Positions 25,720 to 34,583 of a stretch of 64,000 bases of DNA are shown here, one piece after another. Below the pieces are notes generated by a model. It worked only from the letters and a program-made list of their open reading frames with translations, did not search any database and was not told the DNA's origin. Numbering within the stretch: position 1 is the stretch's first letter; each line of letters opens with the position of its first letter. Source of the DNA: Mycolicibacterium sp. P9-64 (GTDB lineage Bacteria; Actinomycetota; Actinomycetes; Mycobacteriales; Mycobacteriaceae); the NCBI RefSeq assembly GCF_008329605.1, contig NZ_NPKO01000010.1, forward strand, positions 124,001-188,000. Reading direction: 5' to 3'. Both the position numbers and the translations under genes were made by a program.

Positions 25720-28605
25720 GTGACTGAACGGGACGGCGACTCCGAAACTTCCCGTCGCTTCGCTCGCCTTGACGACGCTTCGGACACCCCGCAGTTCCGC
25801 TACACCGCGGAACTGGCCGGGGAGATCGAGCGCACCTGGCAGGAGACGTGGGCGAAATCGGGCACGTTCAACGTGCCCAACCCGGTCGGATCCTTGGCTC
25901 CCGCCGACGGCAGCGGGGTGCCCGCCGACAAGATGTTCGTGCAGGACATGTTCCCGTACCCGTCCGGTGAGGGCCTGCACGTCGGGCACCCGCTCGGCTA
26001 CATCGCCACCGACGTCTACGCCAGGTACTTCCGGATGACCGGGCGCAACGTGTTGCATGCCTTGGGTTTCGATGCGTTTGGCCTACCCGCGGAGCAGTAC
26101 GCGGTGCAGACCGGCACGCATCCGCGCGAGCGCACCGAGGCCAACATCGTCAACTTCCGCCGTCAGCTGGGCCGCCTCGGCCTCGGGCATGACGCGCGCC
26201 GCAGCTTCGCGACCACCGACGTCGACTTCTACAAGTGGACGCAGTGGATCTTCCTGCAGATCTACAACGCGTGGTTCGACGAGGCGGCTGACAAGGCACG
26301 CCCGATCGCCGAGCTGATCGCGGAATTCGAGTCGGGCGCGCGGACACCGGCCGAGGGGCCCGCCTGGTCGGAGCTGACCAAAGGCGAGCGGGCCGACCTG
26401 ATCGACTCGTACCGCCTGGTCTACCGGGCCGACTCGATGGTGAACTGGTGCCCAGGTTTGGGCACCGTTTTGGCCAACGAAGAGGTGACGTCCGAAGGCC
26501 GCAGCGATCGCGGCAACTTCCCCGTGTTCCGGAAGCGGTTGCGGCAGTGGATGATGCGCATCACTGCATACTCCGACCGGCTGCTCGACGACCTGGAGGT
26601 GCTGGACTGGCCGGACAAGGTCAAGACCATGCAGCGCAACTGGATCGGCAGGTCCACGGGCGCCGAGGTCCAGTTCGCCACGGACGCAGGTGACATCGAG
26701 GTCTTCACGACGCGGCCGGACACGCTGTTCGGTGCCACCTACCTGGTGTTGGCGCCGGAGCATCCACTGGTCGAGGCGCTCACGGCTGACGCCTGGCCCG
26801 ACGGGGTCGACCCGCGATGGACCAACGGTGCCGCGTCGCCTGCCGAGGCGGTGGCCTCGTACCGGTCGTCGATCGCGGCGAAGTCCGATCTGGAGCGCCA
26901 GGAGAACAAGACCAAGACCGGCGTGTTCGTCGGCGCGTACGCGACCAATCCGGTCAACGATCAACGGGTTCCGGTGTTCATCGCCGACTACGTGCTGATC
27001 GGCTACGGCACCGGTGCGATCATGGCGGTGCCGGGCGGTGACCAGAGGGACTGGGACTTCGCGACCGAGTTCGGATTGCCCATCGTCGAGGTCATCAGCG
27101 GTGGCGACGTGTCGCAGGCCGCGTATACCGGTGACGGCGTGCTGGTGAACTCCGGCGACCTCGACGGGCTGAGCATCGCGTCGGCCAAGGAAGCCATCAT
27201 TGCGCGGCTGGAGGCCGACGGCCGCGGCCACGCACGGGTCGAGTACAAGCTGCGCGACTGGCTGTTCGCCCGGCAGCGCTACTGGGGCGAGCCGTTCCCG
27301 ATCGTCTACGACGACGACGGTCGCGCCCACCCGCTGCCGGAGTCGATGCTGGCCGTGGAACTTCCTGACGTCGCGGACTACTCGCCCGCGCAGTTCGACC
27401 CCGACGACGCGGACAGCGAGCCGTCTCCCCCGCTCGGCAAGGCCACCGAATGGGTGCACGTCGACCTCGATCTCGGTGACGGCCTGAAGTCCTACACCCG
27501 CGACACCAACGTGATGCCGCAGTGGGCGGGCAGCTCGTGGTACGAGCTGCGCTACGCCGACCCGCACAACTCGGAAACGTTCTGCGCCAAGGAGAACGAG
27601 GCGTATTGGATGGGGCCGCGGCCCGCCGAGCACGGCGCGCACGATCCCGGCGGCGTCGACCTGTACGTGGGTGGCGTCGAGCATGCGGTGCTGCACCTGC
27701 TCTATTCGCGGTTCTGGCACAAGGTGCTCTTCGACCTCGGACACGTCAGCTCCCGGGAGCCGTATCGCCGACTGGTCAACCAGGGCTACATCCAGGCGTT
27801 CGCGTACACGGACGCGCGCGGCTCCTACGTGCCAGCCGCAGAAGTCGTTGAGCGCGAAGGCAAGTTCTTCCTACCGGGAGCTTCCGGAGACATCGAGGTG
27901 AAGCAGGAGTTCGGCAAGATCGGCAAGAGCCTCAAGAACTCGGTGTCACCCGACGAGATCTGCGAGGAGTACGGCGCCGACACCCTGCGCGTCTACGAGA
28001 TGTCGATGGGCCCGCTGGAGGCGTCGCGGCCGTGGGCCACCAAGGACGTCGTGGGGGCATACCGGTTCCTGCAGCGCGTCTGGCGCGTGGTGGTCGACGA
28101 GAGCACCGGTGCGGACCGGGTGGACAACCACGCTGCGATCAGCGACGACACGCTGCGCCAACTGCACAAGACCATCGCAGGCGTCGCGGAAGACTATGCG
28201 GCACTGCGCAACAACACCGCTGCCGCGAAGCTCATCGAGTACACCAACCACCTGACCAAGGAAGGCGTGACGGCCCGCGCGGCCGTCGAGCCACTGGTGT
28301 TGATGGTCGCGCCTCTGGCGCCGCACCTGGCCGAGGAACTGTGGCGAAGGCTTGGCCACGAGACGTCGCTGGCGCACGGCCCCTTCCCGCAGGCAGATCC
28401 GGCCTATCTGGTCGAGGACACCGTCGAGTACCCCGTTCAGGTCAACGGCAAGGTGCGCGGACGCATCACCGTCGCGGCCGACGCCGATGCCGACGCGGTG
28501 GAGGCTGCTGCGCTGTCCGATGAGAAGGTCGTCGCGTTCCTGGACGGCGCCACCCCGAAGAAGGTCATCGTGGTGGCAGGCAAGCTCGTCAACGTCGTCG
28601 CCTAG
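25720..28605 (+). CDS. leuS: Leucyl-tRNA synthetase
   Basis: A 961-residue class I aminoacyl-tRNA synthetase that charges tRNA-Leu. The HIGH-type motif is HVGH at 87-90 and the KMSKS-type motif is KIGKS at 733-737, a variant also found in other mycobacterial LeuRS. The long CP1 editing insert lies at about 260-460, and the anticodon-binding and C-terminal domains complete the protein. Length and order fit the bacterial enzyme. GTG 25720 is chosen because a TACCCT -10 box ends 6 bases upstream; a longer open frame upstream would overlap the divergent secreted-protein gene. Its stop overlaps the convergent SDR stop by four bases. Confidence 0.96.
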   Translation: MTERDGDSETSRRFARLDDASDTPQFRYTAELAGEIERTWQETWAKSGTFNVPNPVGSLAPADGSGVPADKMFVQDMFPYPSGEGLHVGHPLGYIATDVYARYFRMTGRNVLHALGFDAFGLPAEQYAVQTGTHPRERTEANIVNFRRQLGRLGLGHDARRSFATTDVDFYKWTQWIFLQIYNAWFDEAADKARPIAELIAEFESGARTPAEGPAWSELTKGERADLIDSYRLVYRADSMVNWCPGLGTVLANEEVTSEGRSDRGNFPVFRKRLRQWMMRITAYSDRLLDDLEVLDWPDKVKTMQRNWIGRSTGAEVQFATDAGDIEVFTTRPDTLFGATYLVLAPEHPLVEALTADAWPDGVDPRWTNGAASPAEAVASYRSSIAAKSDLERQENKTKTGVFVGAYATNPVNDQRVPVFIADYVLIGYGTGAIMAVPGGDQRDWDFATEFGLPIVEVISGGDVSQAAYTGDGVLVNSGDLDGLSIASAKEAIIARLEADGRGHARVEYKLRDWLFARQRYWGEPFPIVYDDDGRAHPLPESMLAVELPDVADYSPAQFDPDDADSEPSPPLGKATEWVHVDLDLGDGLKSYTRDTNVMPQWAGSSWYELRYADPHNSETFCAKENEAYWMGPRPAEHGAHDPGGVDLYVGGVEHAVLHLLYSRFWHKVLFDLGHVSSREPYRRLVNQGYIQAFAYTDARGSYVPAAEVVEREGKFFLPGASGDIEVKQEFGKIGKSLKNSVSPDEICEEYGADTLRVYEMSMGPLEASRPWATKDVVGAYRFLQRVWRVVVDESTGADRVDNHAAISDDTLRQLHKTIAGVAEDYAALRNNTAAAKLIEYTNHLTKEGVTARAAVEPLVLMVAPLAPHLAEELWRRLGHETSLAHGPFPQADPAYLVEDTVEYPVQVNGKVRGRITVAADADADAVEAAALSDEKVVAFLDGATPKKVIVVAGKLVNVVA

Positions 28606-29267
28606 CGCGGGCGGATCACGACCTCGTGGACGTGCGCGTCGGGCGGGGTCGCCACCGCCTGTGCGACGACTGCGGCTACCGTCTCGGGCTGTAGGTAGTG
28701 CTCGGCAACGTACTCGCGCCCCTCGTAGGCGACGAGATCGCGCTGCATGTCCGTGGCGATCCGGCCCGGGTGCACGGACGTGACGCGAAGATCGGGCTCG
28801 TCGGCGCGCAGCGAATCGGCGAACCCCCGCAACGCGAACTTGCTCGCCGTGTAGGACGCCAGGCCGGGCGACGCCTTCTGTCCCGCACCGGAGTTGATGA
28901 AGATCACGTGCCCGCGCGCACGGCGCAGGGCAGGTAGCAGCGCCAGTGTCAGCGCGACGGCGCCCACCACGTTGACCTCGAGCGTGGCGCGCCACTCCTC
29001 GACCGTCGACTCGGCGACGCGACCCGGGTAGGACACGCCCGCGTTGTGGATCAGCACGTCGAGATCGGTCAGGACTTCGGTGCTCGCTTCGATCGAGTCG
29101 GGATCGGTGAGGTCCAATGGCCAGGTGGGGGCGCCGAGCCGCTCGGCGAGCGCGTCGAGGCGCTCCGAAGGGCGGCCGGCGAGCAGCAGCGTGTGGGTCG
29201 GCGCAAGGGCGTCAGCGATGGCGGCACCAAGCCCGCCGCCGGCCCCTGTGATCATCGCGGTCGGCAC
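28602..29267 (-). CDS. Short-chain dehydrogenase/reductase
   Basis: A 221-residue SDR with the NAD(P)-binding TGAGGGLG at residues 7-14, NAG near 74 and the catalytic YTASK near 138-142 preceded by Ser about 12 residues before. It would oxidise or reduce a hydroxyl/carbonyl group; the substrate is unknown. GTG 29267 follows a TACTGT -10 box by 6 bases. It is divergent from ggH with 54 bases between starts. This gene is not present next to leuS in M. tuberculosis. Confidence 0.88.
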   Translation of the reverse strand: MPTAMITGAGGGLGAAIADALAPTHTLLLAGRPSERLDALAERLGAPTWPLDLTDPDSIEASTEVLTDLDVLIHNAGVSYPGRVAESTVEEWRATLEVNVVGAVALTLALLPALRRARGHVIFINSGAGQKASPGLASYTASKFALRGFADSLRADEPDLRVTSVHPGRIATDMQRDLVAYEGREYVAEHYLQPETVAAVVAQAVATPPDAHVHEVVIRPR

Positions 29268-29273
29268 GTCGTC

Positions 29274-29279
29274 ACAGTA
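29274..29279 (-). promoter_or_regulatory. -10 box TACTGT for the SDR gene (leaderless)
   Basis: TACTGT on the reverse strand ends 6 bases before the GTG at 29267. Confidence 0.45.
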
Positions 29280-29321
29280 CCGACCTGCATAGTTCGCCTC
29301 GAGGTCGCATCATTGAAGGCG

Positions 29322-30662
29322 ATGCCCCCCGATCCCAGCTTCGCGCCCACTCAATTGGCGGCCCGTGCCGCCTATCTGCTGCGCGGCAATGACCTCGGCG
29401 TGATGACCACCGCCGCGCCCCTGCTGTACCCCCACATGTGGAGCTGGGACGCGGCGTTCGTCGCCATCGGCCTCGCGCCCCTGAGCGTGGAACGGGCGGT
29501 CGTCGAGCTGGATACCTTGCTGTCCGCGCAGTGGCGCAACGGCATGATTCCGCACATCGTCTTCGCCAACGGGGTCGACGGCTACTTCCCGGGCCCCGCC
29601 CGCTGGGCGACGTCGGCGCTGGCGGCCAACGCACCCCGCAGCAGGCACACCTCCGGGATCACCCAGCCTCCCGTCCACGCCATCGCGGTGCAGCGCATCC
29701 TCGACCACGCCCGCACGCGGGGCCGCTCGACGCGGGCGGTCGCCGAGGCGTTCCTCGACCGTCGGTGGGCCGATCTCGTGCGATGGCATCGCTGGCTGGC
29801 CGACGCCCGCGACCCCAAGGCGCGCGGCCGGGTCACGCTCTATCACGGCTGGGAATCCGGCATGGACAACTCGCCGCGCTGGGACAGCTCGTACGCCAAC
29901 GTGATTCCTGGCAACGTGCCCGAGTACCAACGCGAGGACAACGCGATCGTCACCGACGCCAGCCAGCGTCCCTCCGACGTCGAGTACGACAGGTACCTGT
30001 GGCTGCTCGAGGAGATGAAGTCGGCGCGCTACGACGACGAGCTCTTGCCCAAGGTGATGAGCTTCGCCGTCGAGGACGTGTTCGTCTCGGCGATCCTGTC
30101 GGTGGCGTGCACGGTGCTCGCCGAGATCGGTGAGGACTACAAGCGGCCGAACGCCGATGTCCGCGACCTGTACTCCTGGGCCGAGCGTTTTCGTGGTGGA
30201 GTTGTCGACTCGTGCGACCAGAGAACCGGCGCGGCAAGGGATTACGACGTCAAGGCAGAACGGTGGGTACCGACGGAGACGGTCGCGCAATTCGCTCCGC
30301 TGCTGTGCGGCGGACTGCCGCACGACAAGGAACGGGCACTGCTGAAGTTGCTCGATGGCCCGCGATTCTGCGGGCACCCGGATCTGAAGTACTCGCTGAT
30401 CCCGTCGACCTCACCGGTGTCGCGCGACTTCCGTGCCCGCGAGTACTGGCGCGGGCCGATCTGGCCGGTGATGACGTGGCTGTTCTCTTGGTGCTTCGCG
30501 CGACGGGGTTGGTCGGAGCGGTCGCTGATGCTGCGGCGTGAAGGGCTGCGCCAAGCCAGCGACGGCACCTTCGCCGAATACTACGAACCGTTCACGGGTG
30601 AACCGTTGGGCAGCATGCAGCAGTCGTGGACGGCGGCCGCAGTGCTGGATTGGCTGGGTTGA
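29322..30662 (+). CDS. ggH: Glucosylglycerate hydrolase (GH63)
   Basis: A 446-residue (alpha/alpha)6-barrel hydrolase, nearly identical in layout to the characterised glucosylglycerate hydrolase of Mycolicibacterium hassiacum. That enzyme releases glucose and glycerate from the compatible solute glucosylglycerate, which accumulates under nitrogen limitation. The length is exactly the family's 446, and residues reported as important there are in place: Asp43 (WSWD), Asp182 (SGMDNSPRWD) and Glu419 (FAEYYEP). ATG 29322 has GAAGG just upstream. The frame is open further 5' but overlaps the divergent SDR gene. It marks a rapid-grower lineage, since M. tuberculosis lacks it. Confidence 0.93.
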   Translation: MPPDPSFAPTQLAARAAYLLRGNDLGVMTTAAPLLYPHMWSWDAAFVAIGLAPLSVERAVVELDTLLSAQWRNGMIPHIVFANGVDGYFPGPARWATSALAANAPRSRHTSGITQPPVHAIAVQRILDHARTRGRSTRAVAEAFLDRRWADLVRWHRWLADARDPKARGRVTLYHGWESGMDNSPRWDSSYANVIPGNVPEYQREDNAIVTDASQRPSDVEYDRYLWLLEEMKSARYDDELLPKVMSFAVEDVFVSAILSVACTVLAEIGEDYKRPNADVRDLYSWAERFRGGVVDSCDQRTGAARDYDVKAERWVPTETVAQFAPLLCGGLPHDKERALLKLLDGPRFCGHPDLKYSLIPSTSPVSRDFRAREYWRGPIWPVMTWLFSWCFARRGWSERSLMLRREGLRQASDGTFAEYYEPFTGEPLGSMQQSWTAAAVLDWLG

Positions 30663-30699
30663 TCCCCAAGTCGCTACGCTGCCGCCCGCCGAACGCTAG

Positions 30700-31167
30700 C
30701 TAGTGGTCCTTCGTCTGCTCGGCCAGCCGCGCCAGCGGCTCGAGCGCCTTCGTGAGCGCTGCGCGATCCTCGTCGCTGAGCTTGCTCAGCATGCCTGCCA
30801 GCTGTGCGCGGCGCGTGGCGATGGCCTCGCGGTGCTGAACCAAGCCACGGGGGGTGACGTCGACCAGAACGGCACGCAGATCGGATGGATCCCTTGAGCG
30901 CTTGACCAATCCGAGCTTCTCGAGGCGGCGGATCGCGACGGTGGTGGTGGGGGTGCGCACGCGTTCGTGGGCGGCGAGTTCGGTCATCCGGATCGGACCC
31001 TTGTCGAGCAGGGTCAACAGGATGGAGAGCTGGGCCAACGTGAGATCGGCGGTACCTTCGGCAGTCGCCCGGGTGGTATCACCGCGGCGCAGCACAGAGA
31101 ACACCTTGGAGAGCACCTGCTGCAGCTCCCCGGCCAGTTCGGTGACCTGCGGTTCGGTTTCTACCAT
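30700..31167 (-). CDS. MarR family regulator (Rv0042c-like)
   Basis: A 155-residue winged-helix regulator with the DNA-binding core at about 60-115. The recognition region is RVRTPTTTVAIRRLEKLGLV and the wing shows SRDPSDLRAVLVDVT. It corresponds to Rv0042c; targets and ligand are unknown. The ATG at 31167 is preceded by TAGACT ending 8 bases upstream on the same strand, a possible near-leaderless promoter. It is convergent with ggH and downstream of the ABC transporter genes. Confidence 0.88.
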   Translation of the reverse strand: MVETEPQVTELAGELQQVLSKVFSVLRRGDTTRATAEGTADLTLAQLSILLTLLDKGPIRMTELAAHERVRTPTTTVAIRRLEKLGLVKRSRDPSDLRAVLVDVTPRGLVQHREAIATRRAQLAGMLSKLSDEDRAALTKALEPLARLAEQTKDH

Positions 31168-31289
31168 AATTCGCTAGTCTAACCGTTCTTGCCTGTCAGA
31201 TCGCCGACATGTGGCGATTTCGTTTGAACCGGGGGTGATCCGCACGTGACCGGACACGCCAGGAGGTTGCTCGACTTGCGCGGTGACGC

Positions 31290-32045
31290 CTAGAGCACCT
31301 GGGACAGGAACTGTCGCAGACGGTCGGTCCCGGCACTTTCGAAGATCTGTTCGGGCGGTCCGGACTCGACGACGACGCCGTGATCCATGAACACCACGGC
31401 GTCGGCGGCCGATTGCGCGAAGCCCATCTCGTGCGTGACCACGACCATCGTCATGCCGTCCGACCCGAGGTCGGCCATCAACGCCAGAATGCCCTTCACC
31501 AGTTCGGGATCCAATGCCGACGTCGCCTCGTCGAAGAACATCACCTGGGGCGCCATGGCGAGGGCACGCGCGATCGCCACGCGCTGCTGCTGACCGCCCG
31601 ACAACGTGGTGGGACGGGCATCCGCCTTGTGCCGCAGGCCGACTCGCTCCAGCTGTGCCAGGCCGAGATCGCGAGCCGCGTCGGGACTGAGGCCCTTGAG
31701 CTTGCGCGGAGCCAGCGTCACGTTGTCGAGCACGGTGCGATGCGGGAACAAGTTGAACTGCTGGAACACCATGCCGATGCGCTGGCGCAGCTGGTCGGGA
31801 TCGTCCTTGAGCACCGAGCGGCCGTCGAGCAGGATGTCGCCCTCGTCGGGTTCGTAGAGCCGGTTGAGCGTGCGCAACAACGTCGACTTGCCCGATCCCG
31901 AAGGGCCGATCACTGCAGTGGTGGTTCCGGCGGGCACCTCGACGTCGACGCCGCGCAGCACCGAGTTGGTTCCGAACGATAGGTGAATACCATTGGCGGC
32001 CAATGAGACCGGCTCGAACGCGGCATTGGGGGTCGCGATGCTCAC
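31290..32045 (-). CDS. Amino-acid ABC transporter ATP-binding protein
   Basis: A 251-residue ABC ATPase of the polar amino-acid (GlnQ) type. Walker A is GPSGSGKST at 47-55, the signature LSGGQQQR is near 144-151, Walker B VMFFDEATSALD is near 166-177, and the switch His is in VVTHEMGF. It powers import by the adjacent substrate-binding/permease fusion. ATG 32045 overlaps the stop of that gene by four bases, so the two are translationally coupled. It lies in an insertion between the genes equivalent to Rv0042c and Rv0043c. Confidence 0.94.
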   Translation of the reverse strand: MSIATPNAAFEPVSLAANGIHLSFGTNSVLRGVDVEVPAGTTTAVIGPSGSGKSTLLRTLNRLYEPDEGDILLDGRSVLKDDPDQLRQRIGMVFQQFNLFPHRTVLDNVTLAPRKLKGLSPDAARDLGLAQLERVGLRHKADARPTTLSGGQQQRVAIARALAMAPQVMFFDEATSALDPELVKGILALMADLGSDGMTMVVVTHEMGFAQSAADAVVFMDHGVVVESGPPEQIFESAGTDRLRQFLSQVL

Positions 32046-33826
32046 ACCATCTCCTGGGTGGACGAGGGACTGGCAGGGCTCGCAGGATCATCGACGTCCG
32101 TCGTTGGCCGGCCGCGGCGCAGGCGATTGTCGATGAAGTTGACCAGGTGGGTCAGCGGGATCGTCAACAGCAGGTAGAACAGGCCAGCGGCAACGAGCGG
32201 GGACAGATTTCCGGTCTGCGCGTTGAGATCTCGGCCAACCTGGAACAGCTCGCGTTGGCTGGCGATCAGACCGAGGAAGTACACCAGCGATGACGCCTTC
32301 AGCAGCGAGATGAACTGGTTGACGAGCGCGGGCAGCACCCGCCGTATGCCCTGTGGCACGACCACCAGCTGCATCGATGCCGAGTAGCTGAAGCCCAGCG
32401 CGCGCGACGCCTCCATTTGCCCGGCCTCGACGCTTTGGATTCCGGACCGGAAGATCTCGCCGATGTAGGCGCCCGCCATCAGCCCGAGCGCGGCTATGCC
32501 GAGGGGGTAGGGGTTGTTGCCGGTCAGTGATCCGACGACGGGTCCGATGCCGAGTCCGATCAGCAGGATGATGACGACTTCGGGCAGGCCCCTGAAGACG
32601 TCGGTGTAGATCCGGGCCGGCCAGCGCAGCCATCGCGACCGGGAGATGCCGGCGATGGCAAGGACCATGCCGATGATCAACCCGATGATGCTGGCGCTGA
32701 CGGTCAGGATCAGGGTGTTGGGCAGCCCCGTCTTGAGCAGGTCGGGGATGGCCTGCTTGTAGAGGCCCCAATCGAGGAATGAGTCCTTGAGTTGGGACAG
32801 CGTGGATTTCGGCGCGGATGTGTTCGCGTCGGCCGGGGTGCGGCTCGCCGCGATCGCGGCGAAGTCGGGCAGTTGCGGCAATGGCGCCGCCTTCGAGCCG
32901 GGCTTCCATCCGGGCGGCAGAGCCCGAGGTACCCAGTCGGTGTACAGCTTCGACCACGTGCCGTCGGCGATCACCGCGTCGAGGCCGGAGTTGAGTGCGT
33001 CGATGAGCGGCTTGTTCTCCTTGGCCACCGCGTAGGCGACGAAATTGTCCAAGCTGAACGTGTTTTCGATGATCTGGGCCGGGTCACCCGGCTGAACGGT
33101 GCCCTGGGCCTGTTGCGACGGCGCCACCCACGCGTCGATCTGGCGGCTCTTGAGGCTGGCGTACACGGTGTTGTAGTCGGGGAACTTCACCGGGTCCAGG
33201 CCAAGGGTGTCGACGACGTAGGCCTCCTGCACGGTGCCCTGCACCACGCCGATGCGCTGGCCCGCGGCGAGCTTCTCGAAGCCGGTGATCGGCGAACCCG
33301 TTGGCACGACGAGGGAGAAGTAGCCGAAGTCGTAGCCGTTGGTGAAACCGACGGTCTTGCGGCGCGCATCGGTGGTGGTGATCGACGACGAGGCGACGTC
33401 GAATCGGCCCGCTGCCGTCTGGGCGAGCAGCCCGGAGAATTCGGTGCCGACGAAGTTGACCTCCAGCCCCACCTTGGCGGCGATCGCCCGCAGCAGCTCG
33501 TTGTCGAAACCGGTGAACTGGCCCGCGGAGTTGATGCAGATGCTGGGGGGCGCGTCGGACAGCGTGCCGACGGTGAGGACGCCGGGTGTGCTCAACCGCA
33601 GCGCGGTGGCGTCGACGGAGGCCAGCGGCACGACGTTCGGTGTCGTGTACTTGTCCTCGCCCGGCCCCTTGGCTGCGGCCGCCAGATTGGTGGGCAGCGC
33701 GCTGGCGCTCTGCACGCCCGGTGGGGCGCACTGGTCGACGTCGGCCGTCGCAGGTGCCGCGATCCCGATGCCGAACACCGCCAGCGCGACGATTGCGACG
33801 ACCATCGCCTTGCGTAACCGGAGCAT
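32042..33826 (-). CDS. Fused substrate-binding protein and permease of an amino-acid ABC transporter
   Basis: A 594-residue fusion. A signal peptide (about 1-28) is followed by a type 3 solute-binding domain (about 78-300, starting GVLTVGTLSDAPPSICIN), a linker, and a GlnP-type permease with about 5 membrane helices (about 360-570). The EAA-like loop is visible as EASRALGFSYSASMQLVVVPQGIRR in two parts near 475-500. The family imports polar amino acids; ligand specificity cannot be read. ATG 33826 has a TAGGTT -10 box ending 6 bases upstream. The tethered receptor removes the need for a separate lipoprotein. It is upstream of the ATPase gene. Confidence 0.92.
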   Translation of the reverse strand: MLRLRKAMVVAIVALAVFGIGIAAPATADVDQCAPPGVQSASALPTNLAAAAKGPGEDKYTTPNVVPLASVDATALRLSTPGVLTVGTLSDAPPSICINSAGQFTGFDNELLRAIAAKVGLEVNFVGTEFSGLLAQTAAGRFDVASSSITTTDARRKTVGFTNGYDFGYFSLVVPTGSPITGFEKLAAGQRIGVVQGTVQEAYVVDTLGLDPVKFPDYNTVYASLKSRQIDAWVAPSQQAQGTVQPGDPAQIIENTFSLDNFVAYAVAKENKPLIDALNSGLDAVIADGTWSKLYTDWVPRALPPGWKPGSKAAPLPQLPDFAAIAASRTPADANTSAPKSTLSQLKDSFLDWGLYKQAIPDLLKTGLPNTLILTVSASIIGLIIGMVLAIAGISRSRWLRWPARIYTDVFRGLPEVVIILLIGLGIGPVVGSLTGNNPYPLGIAALGLMAGAYIGEIFRSGIQSVEAGQMEASRALGFSYSASMQLVVVPQGIRRVLPALVNQFISLLKASSLVYFLGLIASQRELFQVGRDLNAQTGNLSPLVAAGLFYLLLTIPLTHLVNFIDNRLRRGRPTTDVDDPASPASPSSTQEMV

Positions 33827-33832
33827 CCTGGC

Positions 33833-33838
33833 AACCTA
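33833..33838 (-). promoter_or_regulatory. -10 box TAGGTT for the ABC transporter operon (leaderless)
   Basis: TAGGTT on the reverse strand ends 6 bases before the ATG at 33826. Confidence 0.45.
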
Positions 33839-33875
33839 GCGTCAGGTCCGGCCGCTAGACGCGGCTTGTGCTCAT

Positions 33876-34565
33876 TCAGAACACAACCGTTGGTTCCTGC
33901 GGCGCCGTGACCGGCGGCGCAAGCACACGACGGCGGATCAACTCGGCGAGCATGATCTGGCCCATGAGCTCGGCCCGGCCGACGCAGGCAGCGCGCGCCG
34001 CGCCGCGGTTGCCTTCCGCGATCGCCGCGGTCTCGGCGGCGTAGTACGCGACCAGCTCGGCGTGGCTCCCGTAGTACGCCGGCCAGAACGACGGCGGCAT
34101 GAGCGTCAGCGACGCGCGGATTGCCGCCCGCAGTCGGGGCCCGGCGTGCACCTCGTTGACCGTCTTGCGGTAGCGCCACGCGGCCTCGCTGAACGTGCGC
34201 GACCCCGCGCCCGCGCGCATCGCGTCAAGCAGGGTGCGAAGCGCGTCGAGCACCTCGGGGTCGCGTCGGGATGCGGCGCGTGCCGATGCGATGCCATTGA
34301 GCATCCCGTACAGCTCGTGGTGTTCACGGACGACGCCCTCGTCGAAGCGCTCGACGTAGGCACCCCGGTGGTACCGCGTCGAGAGCACGCCGTCGTGTTC
34401 GAGCTGAACCACGGCCTCCTGGATGGGCACCCGGCTGAGGCCAAGCTGCTCGGCGATCTCGTTGCGGTCCAACCGATCTCCAGAGCGGAGCTTGCCCGTC
34501 AGCACCAGGTTCACCACGTGGGAGACGACGAGGTCCTTCTCCTTGACGCCGTATTTCTTGGGCAT
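33876..34565 (-). CDS. GntR/FadR family regulator (Rv0043c-like)
   Basis: A 229-residue regulator. The N-terminal GntR winged helix (about 8-72) contains LDRNEIAEQLGLSRVPIQEA and is followed by an all-helical FCD effector domain (about 80-215). It corresponds to Rv0043c. FCD-type GntR proteins usually sense small organic acids or amino acids. It lies 18 bases after the F420-type oxidoreductase and 50 bases before the ABC transporter on the same strand, so it may control the transporter. The start is ATG 34565. Confidence 0.87.
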   Translation of the reverse strand: MPKKYGVKEKDLVVSHVVNLVLTGKLRSGDRLDRNEIAEQLGLSRVPIQEAVVQLEHDGVLSTRYHRGAYVERFDEGVVREHHELYGMLNGIASARAASRRDPEVLDALRTLLDAMRAGAGSRTFSEAAWRYRKTVNEVHAGPRLRAAIRASLTLMPPSFWPAYYGSHAELVAYYAAETAAIAEGNRGAARAACVGRAELMGQIMLAELIRRRVLAPPVTAPQEPTVVF

Positions 34566-34583
34566 GCCGCGGTCAGCTTCGGC

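Noticed and set aside
26083..27744. 553-codon leftward frame inside leuS
   Set aside because: Antisense shadow of leuS with no recognisable domain.
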